NCBI RefSeq assembly: GCF_007989605.1
Contig: NZ_BJUL01000005.1
Span: forward strand, 124,001-188,000
DNA from: Vreelandella venusta
GTDB taxonomy: Bacteria; Pseudomonadota; Gammaproteobacteria; Pseudomonadales; Halomonadaceae
Direction of reading: 5' to 3'
DNA: 64,000 nucleotides
Under the pieces are notes generated by a model, which was not told the origin of the DNA, made no database searches, and worked only from the letters and a program-made list of their open reading frames with translations. The translations under genes were made by a program, and so were the position numbers. Position 1 is the first letter of the stretch; each line of letters opens with the position of its first letter. Below, piece by piece: positions 29,685 through 37,767 of this stretch.

Positions 29685-32315
29685 ATGTCTGATCCGCAGC
29701 CGGTTTATTTAAGCGACTATCAGCCGCCCGCCTACCAAGTTACCCATACCGAGCTGACGTTTGATCTTGACCCTGCAGCAACTCGCGTGAAAGCGCGCCT
29801 GCAAATAGAGCGTCATCCAAGCACAGATTCACAGGCGCCGTTAGTACTTAACGGTGAGCATCTAACGCTGATATCACTCGCTATCGATGGCAGCCCTGTG
29901 TCTGATACTGCGTATCAGTTAACGGATGAGGTGCTGCACATAGCGGATGTGCCTGAGACCTTCATACTAGAGAGTGAGGTGGAGATTTCTCCCAGTAGCA
30001 ATACTGCCTTGGAAGGGCTATACCAATCTAACGGCATGTATTGCACTCAGTGTGAAGCAGAAGGCTTTCGGCGAATTACCTATTACCCCGATCGTCCTGA
30101 TGTGATGGCCACTTTTAAGGTAACAGTAATAGGTAATGCCACCAGTGAGCCGGTGTTGCTCGCCAATGGTAACCCTATTGATCAAGGTGTGTTGGAGAAT
30201 GGTCGCCACTTTGCGACTTGGGAAGATCCGCACCCGAAACCCTGCTATCTATTCGCTTTAGTCGCCGGTAATTTACATAAAGTAGAAGATTCTTTTGAGA
30301 CCGTGAGTGGTCGCAATGTGGCGCTGCAGTTATGGGTCGAGCAAGAGAACCTAGATAAAACCGAACATGCCATGGCGTCCCTTAAGCGTGCTATGGCGTG
30401 GGACGAACAAACCTATGGCCGCGAATACGATCTTGACCTGTTTATGATTGTGGCGGTGAATGACTTCAATATGGGGGCAATGGAAAACAAAGGGCTTAAT
30501 ATATTTAACTCCGCGGCGGTATTAACTCATCCTAGTACTGCGACAGACGCGGCTTTCCAAAATGTGGAAGGGATTGTTGCCCATGAATATTTCCACAACT
30601 GGTCAGGCAATCGAGTGACTTGCCGTGACTGGTTTCAACTCTCGTTAAAAGAGGGCTTTACTGTATTTCGTGACCAGTGTTTTTCTGCCGATACTAACTC
30701 GGCTCCCGTTAAGCGTATTCAAGACGTGTCGTTTTTCCGCACTGCTCAGTTCGCCGAAGATGCAGGGCCGACGGCGCATCCCATTCGGCCAGATCACTTT
30801 ATTGAAATCACCAACTTCTACACCCTGACGATTTACGAAAAGGGCGCAGAGGTGGTGCGCATGCTGCGTAATTTACTGGGCTGGGAAGACTTCCGCCGTG
30901 GCTCAGACCTTTATTTTGAACGTTTTGATGGACAGGCAGTGACCATCGAAGACTTTGTGGGCTGCATGGCCGAAGTCTCTGATGTCGACCTTGGCCAATT
31001 TATGCGTTGGTACTCCCAGGCAGGCACGCCTGAAATCGATGCGCACGGTGAATACGACTATGCTCATGGGGAGTATCACCTCACTCTGCGCCAACGTACC
31101 CCCGCAACCCCAGGGCAAGCCGACAAACTGCCGTTACACATTCCCATACGTATGGGGTTAGTGGGCACCAAGTCGGGACAGGACCTGACCCTAACACTGT
31201 CAGGTGAGAAGCTAGGTAGCGACGCTGTTATTCATCTTACCGAAGATGAACAGAGGTTTGTCTTTAGTGATGTTGCTGAAGCGCCTGTTCCTTCACTGCT
31301 GCGTGATTTTTCTGCACCCGTGAAGCTACACTTTCCCTATTCACGCGAAGATCTTGCGTTTTTGCTGACGCATGATAGCGATGGCTTTAACCGTTGGGAT
31401 GCGGGTCAGCGGCTTGCTATGCTGGCGTTAGATGATCTGATTGCTGCACACCGTAATGGTGTTGAAAAGGTCATGGATAGTCGTGTTGTGGAAGCCTTTA
31501 GAGTGCTCCTTACCGGCTCTATGAGTGATAAAGCGGTACTGGCAGAAATGCTGACGCTACCCTCTGAAGCTTATATTGCCGAGCAGCAACCGATTGTCGA
31601 TGTGGACGCTATACACGCCGCTCGCGAATTTGTGCGCCAGTCGCTAGCTGTTGCGCTGCGTGATGAATTTGTCGCCGTGTATAAAGCGAACCAAAGCGAT
31701 GAACCCTATGCGCCAACGCCTGAACAGATCGCCCAGCGTAGTCTCAAAAACGTCGCCTTAACGTATTTAATGGCGATTGAGGACGAAGAGGGAGTTGCGT
31801 TTTGCGAAACGCAGTTTGCTGCGGAACATAACATGACCGATGTTCGTCATGCGCTGACCCTGTTGGTGCATAGCAACCGTGATGATATTGCCTCTCCCGC
31901 ATTGAAAGCATTTGGCGAAAAATGGGCACATGACCCGTTGGTGATGGATCAGTGGTTCACCATACAGGTGTCACGCCCGCAATCAGATGTTTTGGAGCGT
32001 GTTCAATACCTAATGCAGCACCCGGCATTTTCAATTAAGAATCCTAATAAAGTGCGTGCCCTGATCGGAGCATTTGCTCAAAATCGGATTAATTTCCATC
32101 GTTTAGATGGTAAAGGGTACGCGCTGTTAGCCGACGTGGTTATTGAGCTAAATCGCCTCAATCCCGAAATAGCCGCACGCCTAGTGACACCGTTAACCCG
32201 TTGGCAGCGTTTCGACGAAGAGCGTCAACAGTTAATGCGTGATGAGCTTGTGCGTATTAAGCAGGAGCCTTTATCTTCAAACGTATTTGAAGTCGTTGAG
32301 AAAGCGCTGGCATAA
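29685..32315 (+). CDS. pepN: Aminopeptidase N
   Basis: Zinc M1-family aminopeptidase for cytoplasmic peptide turnover. The 876-residue protein (E. coli 870) has the substrate-binding GAMENKG near residue 264 and the zinc site HEYFHNW at residue 300, with its third ligand in the downstream LKEGFTVF stretch. The C-terminal half holds the M1 beta-sandwich and the helical DUF3458 domain. CAGGAG precedes the ATG at 29685. No partner is evident. Confidence 0.97.
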   Translation: MSDPQPVYLSDYQPPAYQVTHTELTFDLDPAATRVKARLQIERHPSTDSQAPLVLNGEHLTLISLAIDGSPVSDTAYQLTDEVLHIADVPETFILESEVEISPSSNTALEGLYQSNGMYCTQCEAEGFRRITYYPDRPDVMATFKVTVIGNATSEPVLLANGNPIDQGVLENGRHFATWEDPHPKPCYLFALVAGNLHKVEDSFETVSGRNVALQLWVEQENLDKTEHAMASLKRAMAWDEQTYGREYDLDLFMIVAVNDFNMGAMENKGLNIFNSAAVLTHPSTATDAAFQNVEGIVAHEYFHNWSGNRVTCRDWFQLSLKEGFTVFRDQCFSADTNSAPVKRIQDVSFFRTAQFAEDAGPTAHPIRPDHFIEITNFYTLTIYEKGAEVVRMLRNLLGWEDFRRGSDLYFERFDGQAVTIEDFVGCMAEVSDVDLGQFMRWYSQAGTPEIDAHGEYDYAHGEYHLTLRQRTPATPGQADKLPLHIPIRMGLVGTKSGQDLTLTLSGEKLGSDAVIHLTEDEQRFVFSDVAEAPVPSLLRDFSAPVKLHFPYSREDLAFLLTHDSDGFNRWDAGQRLAMLALDDLIAAHRNGVEKVMDSRVVEAFRVLLTGSMSDKAVLAEMLTLPSEAYIAEQQPIVDVDAIHAAREFVRQSLAVALRDEFVAVYKANQSDEPYAPTPEQIAQRSLKNVALTYLMAIEDEEGVAFCETQFAAEHNMTDVRHALTLLVHSNRDDIASPALKAFGEKWAHDPLVMDQWFTIQVSRPQSDVLERVQYLMQHPAFSIKNPNKVRALIGAFAQNRINFHRLDGKGYALLADVVIELNRLNPEIAARLVTPLTRWQRFDEERQQLMRDELVRIKQEPLSSNVFEVVEKALA

Positions 32316-32354
32316 GGCAAGCCTGCGAACTAACCATGGAGAGGGAATGCGCCG

Positions 32355-33314
32355 GTGACAGATACACAGCAGCACAATTTACTGATTATTAACGGTAAGT
32401 CTGCCGGTAACCCGGCGCTGCGCGAAGCAGTTGAAGAGCAGCGCAAGGCAGGGATGTCGATTATTGTACGTGCGACCTGGGAAGGTGGCGATGCCGCTGA
32501 GTTCGCTGCCCAAGCAGTAGAGCTAGGCGCTACGCGGGTGATTGCCTGCGGTGGCGATGGCACCGTTAATGAAGTGGTTAACGGGCTCATGCGGATTGCT
32601 TATGATTTGCGACCGGCACTAGGCATTGTGCCGTTAGGCAGTGCCAACGATTTTGCTACCTCCCTGGGTTTGCCGCTGGAGCCAGGGCCAGCGCTTAAAG
32701 CCGCAGGATACCTGTCTCCAGCGCCGATTGATGTGATCAGAATGACCGCTCAGTCAGGCTCAGAAAAAGCGATTAGCTATTACGTCAACATGACAACCGG
32801 CGGATTTGGTGCTGAAATTACCTCATCGACCCCAAAAACGCTAAAGCGCATGTTAGGCGGTGGCGCATACTCCCTAATGGGGGCTTTGAAAGCATGGCGG
32901 CACCGTAGTTATTGCGGCACGTTGCACTGGGGGAATCAGCAGCAAGACGTATCGCTGTTGCTGCTTGCGTTGGGCAATGGCCGCCAATCTGGCGGCGGGC
33001 AAGTCTTAGCGCCAAGGGCTAAGCTCGACGATGGCCGTTTCGATGTGCTACTGGTGAAGGACTTTTCATCAGCGACAGAGTTGCCGAGGTTGTTAAATGA
33101 ACTGCAGCAGTTCCCTGCCGACGGCCGCTTCGTGCGTTATTTTACTGCCAGCCAGCTGTCAGTGACGACTCAGCCATCTGACGAGCCTTGGCCGTTAACC
33201 TTAGACGGAGAGGCGCGTCGCTACGAGCGATTTTGCGTCGAAGTTGTGCCACTGGCGCTGAAAGTGCTGCTGCCGGAAGGTTGTTCATTATTGACGGCTA
33301 ATGATCGCCACTAA
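32355..33314 (+). CDS. yegS: YegS-like lipid kinase
   Basis: Diacylglycerol-kinase-like enzyme that phosphorylates lipids at the membrane, probably phosphatidylglycerol as reported for E. coli YegS. The 319-residue protein carries the signature ACGGDGTVNEVVNG and LGIVPLGSANDFATSLG at about residues 63-105, and the C-terminal DDGRFDVLLV motif with TLDGE. The GTG at 32355 follows GAGGGA. The lipoprotein gene starts 37 bases downstream on the same strand. Confidence 0.9.
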   Translation: MTDTQQHNLLIINGKSAGNPALREAVEEQRKAGMSIIVRATWEGGDAAEFAAQAVELGATRVIACGGDGTVNEVVNGLMRIAYDLRPALGIVPLGSANDFATSLGLPLEPGPALKAAGYLSPAPIDVIRMTAQSGSEKAISYYVNMTTGGFGAEITSSTPKTLKRMLGGGAYSLMGALKAWRHRSYCGTLHWGNQQQDVSLLLLALGNGRQSGGGQVLAPRAKLDDGRFDVLLVKDFSSATELPRLLNELQQFPADGRFVRYFTASQLSVTTQPSDEPWPLTLDGEARRYERFCVEVVPLALKVLLPEGCSLLTANDRH

Positions 33315-33351
33315 ATGTTATTTATTTGAACCACTGTTAAGGAGAAATCCA

Positions 33352-34137
33352 ATGGTAAATCGCTTTTGGATGCCGCTACTGGCCAGTCTCGCGCTGCTGC
33401 TAAGTGCCTGTGGCGATGCACAGGAAGATACCACGACAGAAAATCAAGAGGGCACCGCTAGCAGTGACGTGGATGCTCAACAGGCGCCTGCTGCTGAAGA
33501 GGGTGGCGAAGAGGCAGATGAAGCCGCTAGTGCGGATGATAGCGAAGAAGGTGCTCAAGCGCCTCAAGCGACAGAGCAGCTAGAGGAAGCAGAGGCGCTC
33601 AAAGATGACAGTGATGATAGGTCGGAAGTTGTAACGCCGTCCAATAACGAAGAGGTGCAGGCGGATGAAAACACGCTTGCGGCGGACCCGGAAGATGCAC
33701 TCGATGAAGCCAGTGCTATGCCGGGTGAAACCACTCGTTCAGACGTTGATGACGTTATTGCTGAGACCGAGCGCCGCTTTGAAGAAGCTCAGCGCCGCTT
33801 AGATGAGCAATTTCAAGAAGTCGAGCAGCAGACACCTACCTTGGAGCCGATGGATGGTGACGCTCCAGCCCCCAGTTGGGAAACGGAGTCCAGCTTACCC
33901 GCTGCATCTGACTTAGATGATAATTTGGAAGCCACCGACGTAGATGCGCTGCTTGAAGACACTGAGCGACGTTTTGAAGAAGCGCAAAAGCGTTTAGAGG
34001 AGCAGTTTGAGGCCCTCGAGAGTGAGCAACCGATCAGTGAAAGTATGGATAGTGAAAGTATGGATAGTGACAGTATGGATAATGAAAGTATGAACAGTGT
34101 TGGTGAGGAGCAAGAAACTGAGCGTACTCAGGAGTAA
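33352..34137 (+). CDS. Uncharacterised acidic repeat lipoprotein
   Basis: I do not recognise this protein. The 261-residue product starts with a lipoprotein signal peptide (SLALLLSAC, Cys at residue 20 with Gly at +2), so it should be lipidated and probably outer-membrane. The rest is almost entirely acidic and disordered-looking (Asp, Glu, Ser, Ala, Gln). It contains two copies of a 28-residue unit, DVDxxxxxTERRFEEAQxRLxEQFxxxE, predicted as amphipathic helix. Near the C-terminus are four SESMD-type pentads. AAGGAG lies seven bases before the ATG at 33352; an upstream ATG at 33301 lies inside the lipid kinase and would disrupt the signal peptide. The function is unknown. Confidence 0.85.
   Translation: MVNRFWMPLLASLALLLSACGDAQEDTTTENQEGTASSDVDAQQAPAAEEGGEEADEAASADDSEEGAQAPQATEQLEEAEALKDDSDDRSEVVTPSNNEEVQADENTLAADPEDALDEASAMPGETTRSDVDDVIAETERRFEEAQRRLDEQFQEVEQQTPTLEPMDGDAPAPSWETESSLPAASDLDDNLEATDVDALLEDTERRFEEAQKRLEEQFEALESEQPISESMDSESMDSDSMDNESMNSVGEEQETERTQE
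33742..34020 (+). repeat. Two 84-bp coding repeats in the lipoprotein
   Basis: Bases 33742-33825 and 33937-34020 encode the two 28-residue copies around TERRFEEAQ-R-L-EQF. The DNA has diverged mainly at third codon positions, which suggests an old duplication maintained for the protein sequence. Confidence 0.75.
34036..34095 (+). repeat. 15-bp in-frame tandem repeat, four copies
   Basis: Units 34036-34050, 34051-34065, 34066-34080 and 34081-34095 follow the pattern AGTGAAAGTATGGAT with few changes. They encode SESMD, SESMD, SDSMD, NESMN. The length of five codons means copy-number change keeps the frame. The first two copies are identical, a mark of recent slippage. Confidence 0.9.
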
Positions 34138-34165
34138 TGTGCTTACATAATCAGTGAATATGAAT

Positions 34166-34196
34166 AAGGCCCGCTGCATGAGCGGGCCTTGTTTTA
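34166..34196. terminator. Bidirectional terminator between the lipoprotein gene and cspA
   Basis: AAGGCCCGCT (34166-34175) pairs with AGCGGGCCTT (34181-34190) over a five-base loop and is followed by GTTTTA. It lies between convergent genes. Confidence 0.8.
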
Positions 34197-34207
34197 TTCC
34201 TCTGGTG

Positions 34208-34411
34208 TTAGACCGGACGAATGTTAGAAGCCTGAAGGCCTTTTTTACCCTGTGTTACCTCAAAGCTGACTTTTTGACCGTCTTGCAGGGTCTTGAAACC
34301 TTCAGCTTGAATTTCGGAGAAGTGGGCAAATAGATCGTCACCGCCATCATCAGGAGAGATGAAGCCGTAACCTTTGGTCTCGTTGAACCACTTGACAGTG
34401 CCAGTTGCCAT
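34208..34411 (-). CDS. cspA: Cold-shock domain protein (CspA family)
   Basis: A 67-residue single cold-shock domain that binds single-stranded RNA or DNA. RNP1 (KGYGFI) and RNP2 (LFAHFSEI) are intact. The ATG at 34411 gives [16 protein letters not shown], the standard N-terminus; in-frame starts farther upstream are in the leader. AAGGATATG precedes it. About 130 bases separate it from the divergent exporter gene, enough for a leader of the kind cold-shock mRNAs use, although I cannot say whether this paralogue responds to cold. Confidence 0.95.
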   Translation of the reverse strand: MATGTVKWFNETKGYGFISPDDGGDDLFAHFSEIQAEGFKTLQDGQKVSFEVTQGKKGLQASNIRPV

Positions 34412-34546
34412 CGTGCATATCCTTAACATGCTTAATAATTGGGCAAGCATTCATTGCGAACGCCTGCCAAAATTAATGTAGAAGCAAATAATTCAGACGT
34501 CCAGCTGCGGGCTTAGGATTTTTTAACTTTTGGCGGGTTTTAAATC

Positions 34547-35203
34547 ATGATGCAAATCGGCTTTATCGACGCTCAGTTTGTCTCGTTCCTTGTAGCGATA
34601 ACGCTACTATCAATAAGCCCTGGCGTTGATACGCTGCTCGTCATCCGCAACACTGCCCGCGGCGGTGTTCGAGATGGCGTTGCAACCAGTATCGCTATTT
34701 GCTGCGGGTTATTTGTCCACGCAACTATTTCAGCGTTGGGTATTTCATTGATACTACTGCAGTCGGCCTGGGCATTTCATATGCTAAAACTGGTGGGGGC
34801 GGCTTACTTGATTTGGCTGGGCGTCTCCAGCCTGCTAGCGGCGCGGCGTGGCACTCCCTTGCCTGTTCAAGGAGTGATGACAAGTGGCTCACCAGTGCCA
34901 TTTTGGCAACCTATCAAAGAAGGGTTGCTGTCTAATGTCTTGAACCCCAAAACCGTGGTGTTCTATATGGCATTTTTACCCCAATTTATCTCGCCTTCTG
35001 ACCCAGCATTGCTGAAATCATTATGGCTTGCAGGGGTTCATTTCGTGATTGCTAATATCTGGCAAATTAGTGTGGTGCTAATGGTGGGCGGGGCAAGTAA
35101 ATGGTTGGCCAGCGCGCGTTTTGCACAAACGCTCAATGCCGCCACCGGTGTGGTGCTGGTGGTATTTGGCGTTCGTTTAGCGTTAGAACAGCGCCCGGTA
35201 TAA
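34547..35203 (+). CDS. LysE/RhtB family exporter
   Basis: A 218-residue inner-membrane exporter of the LysE/RhtB family, which removes amino acids such as homoserine, threonine or arginine. The N-terminal signature SISPGVDTLLVIRNTARGG is present, and LNPKTVVFYMAFLPQF occurs in the middle. Five to six hydrophobic helices are visible. The substrate cannot be set from the sequence. Two adjacent ATGs (34547, 34550) are possible starts, and no strong ribosome site is seen. Confidence 0.88.
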   Translation: MMQIGFIDAQFVSFLVAITLLSISPGVDTLLVIRNTARGGVRDGVATSIAICCGLFVHATISALGISLILLQSAWAFHMLKLVGAAYLIWLGVSSLLAARRGTPLPVQGVMTSGSPVPFWQPIKEGLLSNVLNPKTVVFYMAFLPQFISPSDPALLKSLWLAGVHFVIANIWQISVVLMVGGASKWLASARFAQTLNAATGVVLVVFGVRLALEQRPV

Positions 35204-35214
35204 CTGGGGCGCTG
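35189..35214. terminator. Hairpin at the end of the LysE-family gene
   Basis: CAGCGCCC (35189-35196) pairs with GGGCGCTG (35207-35214) and encloses the stop codon. There is no T-run. It may act as a terminator between the convergent exporter and slt genes. Confidence 0.35.
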
Positions 35215-35237
35215 TATCGGTGGAGGGGGTGTCGAGT

Positions 35238-37190
35238 TTAGCGGCTTACAAGCAGCGCGCGGTCATAGCGGACGGTCTGTTCACTGTCACTAAGTAGCGA
35301 GACGCCCTCGCTGTTGCCGCCGTTTGCTAGGCTTTCGAAAATCACTCGATAGCTCAATACTGCCTGCACATAATCTCGGGTTTCCCGGAAAGGGATGCTT
35401 TCTACAAACAGGTCAAACGATTCCATGCTGTTGTTGCCTAGCCATTGGTCTACTCGGCCTGGCCCTGCGTTATAAGCAGCAGTAGCGGCCAACCGATTGC
35501 CTTGATAGCGTTCCAACTTGTCACGTAAGTAAGTGCTACCTAAGCGAATATTGAGTTCTGGCTCTAAAATGCCGTAGGGACCTGGGTCATTTAGTCCGAG
35601 TTGACGACTAACTTGGCTAGCGGTGCCTGGCATTAGCTGCATTAACCCCCGAGCACCGGCAGGCGAGAGGGCAACTGGATTGTAAGCACTTTCACGGCGG
35701 GTGATAGCCATCAATAAATAAGGGTCGACGCCGGTTACGCGTCCCCAGTGTAGGAAGCTGTCACGATAAGCTGCTGGAAAACGCCAGTCCAGCGCGTCCC
35801 ACATTTCGGCCGCGATCGTCGTTTGTACCAAGCGGGCATGCCACTGCTGATGAGCGGCGTAATCGGCGAGCGATCGCGCCTGATAAGGTGTGCCATTCTG
35901 TACGGCATATAGCCACTCACTGTTGGCTAGCCCATCTTCGCCTATACGTAGAAGTGCTTCGGTGCGCTGAACCACCGGCAGGCGTGCCGTTTGTGCCCTG
36001 GTGGCTTCGTCAAAGTGGTTGCGTTCTAGGTTGAGTTGGTAGGGCTGGTTAAGCTTTTCGGCAGCAGCAAAGCCATAGAAGCTTCTGTCAGTTGCTGCTT
36101 GTTGGTAGCGCGCTAACGCTGCTTCACGATTACCCAGTTGGTCATTGGCTCTTGCTAGCCAGTACTGCCAGCGACTGCTTTCCTGCTGGCTGATAGGCAT
36201 TTCGGTAATCCAGTGGACGACATCGGTCCACTGTCTGTTGGCTAAAGCGTCACGAACGCGCAGTTCTAATACGCGTTCGCTGTTCAGCGAGGGTAGGACG
36301 CTGTCGACCCATGAAAGAGTGCCAGGAACGTTGCGCACGAGAGCATAAAACGCAAGCTCTTCTTCGATCGCTTGGCGGTCAGCATGGGCTAAGGTAAGGC
36401 GTGGTCCAATGGCTTGCCACGTTGAGAAGGCTGCCGGGGTGTTTTCTCGCGTATAGCGCTGCATGGCGGCTTTATAAAACGCCGCCGTGGCAGCGCATTC
36501 AGGGCCAAGGCAGGTAGGCGCTGAGGCAATTGCAGCTGATGAGTTTTTGACCGTTTCAACGGTATTCAGTGCTGTTTGCCACTGACTGCTCAGTAACCCA
36601 CCTAGATAGCTGCTTAAGCGCTCTTCGCCCGCCTGCCAGGCGAGCATTTTCCGCTCCCAAATGACCGTGTCATCAATGGTGCCATCCGCACGAAGGCGAT
36701 TGAACAGCGGGTCGCAGGCATCTGGCTGGGAGCGACCCACGCGCCACAGCTCAAGCCCCGCTTCGCGAGCTTCAGCAGGCGCTCTATCCAAGAGAGCAGT
36801 GTAGTAGTAACACTGACGAGCAGTGCCTGTTGGTACGCCGTCAGCAACGGCAAGCAGGTCGCCAAATCGGCCCGCATAGCCATATTTTGCGATCGCTTGG
36901 CCGCGCATCCATTCTGATAGCGGTGAATCAGCGTGGCGCTCAATAAACTGCAGCACTTGACTGGGGGCTGCATTAGGCAGTTGGCTACGTAGGCGATGGT
37001 AGTCCACATAGCCGCTGAGAATATGCCCCTCTATCGCGCGGTCATTGATCTGCTGCCACTGCTGTTGGCGCGCGGCTTCAAGTGCCTCGTGCATCGCTGA
37101 GTCAGATGTTGCCCAGGAGGCAGTTGGTAAACCGATGAGCATCGCCGCACATAGGCTGCGAAATGTTAATCGAAATGGCGAAGCTTGCAT
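35238..37190 (-). CDS. slt: Soluble lytic murein transglycosylase (Slt70 type)
   Basis: Periplasmic enzyme that cleaves the glycan chain to a 1,6-anhydro end during wall turnover. The signal peptide ends near residue 27 (TASWA-TSD). An alpha-helical superhelix (about 40-450) precedes the SLT domain. The catalytic Glu lies in TRRESAYNP near residue 500, followed by GARGLMQLMPGTA and TAAYNAGPGR. The length of 650 matches E. coli Slt (645). It is divergent from the DUF1232 gene. Confidence 0.96.
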   Translation of the reverse strand: MQASPFRLTFRSLCAAMLIGLPTASWATSDSAMHEALEAARQQQWQQINDRAIEGHILSGYVDYHRLRSQLPNAAPSQVLQFIERHADSPLSEWMRGQAIAKYGYAGRFGDLLAVADGVPTGTARQCYYYTALLDRAPAEAREAGLELWRVGRSQPDACDPLFNRLRADGTIDDTVIWERKMLAWQAGEERLSSYLGGLLSSQWQTALNTVETVKNSSAAIASAPTCLGPECAATAAFYKAAMQRYTRENTPAAFSTWQAIGPRLTLAHADRQAIEEELAFYALVRNVPGTLSWVDSVLPSLNSERVLELRVRDALANRQWTDVVHWITEMPISQQESSRWQYWLARANDQLGNREAALARYQQAATDRSFYGFAAAEKLNQPYQLNLERNHFDEATRAQTARLPVVQRTEALLRIGEDGLANSEWLYAVQNGTPYQARSLADYAAHQQWHARLVQTTIAAEMWDALDWRFPAAYRDSFLHWGRVTGVDPYLLMAITRRESAYNPVALSPAGARGLMQLMPGTASQVSRQLGLNDPGPYGILEPELNIRLGSTYLRDKLERYQGNRLAATAAYNAGPGRVDQWLGNNSMESFDLFVESIPFRETRDYVQAVLSYRVIFESLANGGNSEGVSLLSDSEQTVRYDRALLVSR

Positions 37191-37317
37191 GGCACTCCCT
37201 CTTGCTCGCGAATGGTGTCTAACCGCTATATTGCTAGAACTGTATTGCTGGCTCGATGATGAACTAAATGTGTAAATAATGTTCCCACAATTATGCTACT
37301 TGGAGGATTCAATAACG

Positions 37318-37665
37318 ATGGCACGAATGTCTACGTGGTGGTTGTTTCGACGGCTCAAAACACGTGTGTGGGCAGTGAAACGCATTGGCCGAGCCCTAAA
37401 GCTATTTCTGCCGATGACGCGTGATGTGCTGCGAGGCAGCTTCCGGCCTATTCCCTGGTCGGCCTTTGGGCTGATGGCGCTAGCACTTGCTTATCTTGTC
37501 ATGCCTTTTGATCTTATTCCCGACTTTCTCGTAATGATTGGCGTAGCTGATGATGTTTTGATCGTAGGTTGGTTACTTAACCGTGTCGATGCTCATCTGT
37601 CAGAATATCGTAATTGGAAATATGCAGAGCAAACGCCAGCCGCTTCTTCTCATTCACCTTCTTGA
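37318..37665 (+). CDS. DUF1232 (YkvA-like) small membrane protein
   Basis: A 115-residue protein with one DUF1232 module, AFGLMALALAYLVMPFDLIPDFL followed by IGVADDVLIVGWLLNRV, forming one or two membrane helices. The N-terminal segment is basic (positions 1-35). The family has no defined biochemical role. The ATG at 37318 is preceded by GGAGG at 37302-37306. Its last codons overlap the sigma-32 promoter of htpG (37661). Confidence 0.82.
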   Translation: MARMSTWWLFRRLKTRVWAVKRIGRALKLFLPMTRDVLRGSFRPIPWSAFGLMALALAYLVMPFDLIPDFLVMIGVADDVLIVGWLLNRVDAHLSEYRNWKYAEQTPAASSHSPS

Positions 37666-37688
37666 AATCCCACTGCTTATCCCCATAT
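37661..37688 (+). promoter_or_regulatory. Sigma-32 heat-shock promoter of htpG
   Basis: CTTGAA (37661-37666) and CCCCATAT (37681-37688) are separated by 14 bases, an almost exact match to the RpoH consensus CTTGAA-N13/15-CCCCATNT. It is 80 bases before the htpG start, and its -35 box contains the stop codon of the preceding gene. Confidence 0.88.
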
Positions 37689-37767
37689 TGAGTTCACAAC
37701 CTTTTTCGCTCCTGGCTAACATTCGCCAGGAGCACCAAGCACAACGTGATTAATGAGGGCTAAGCGC

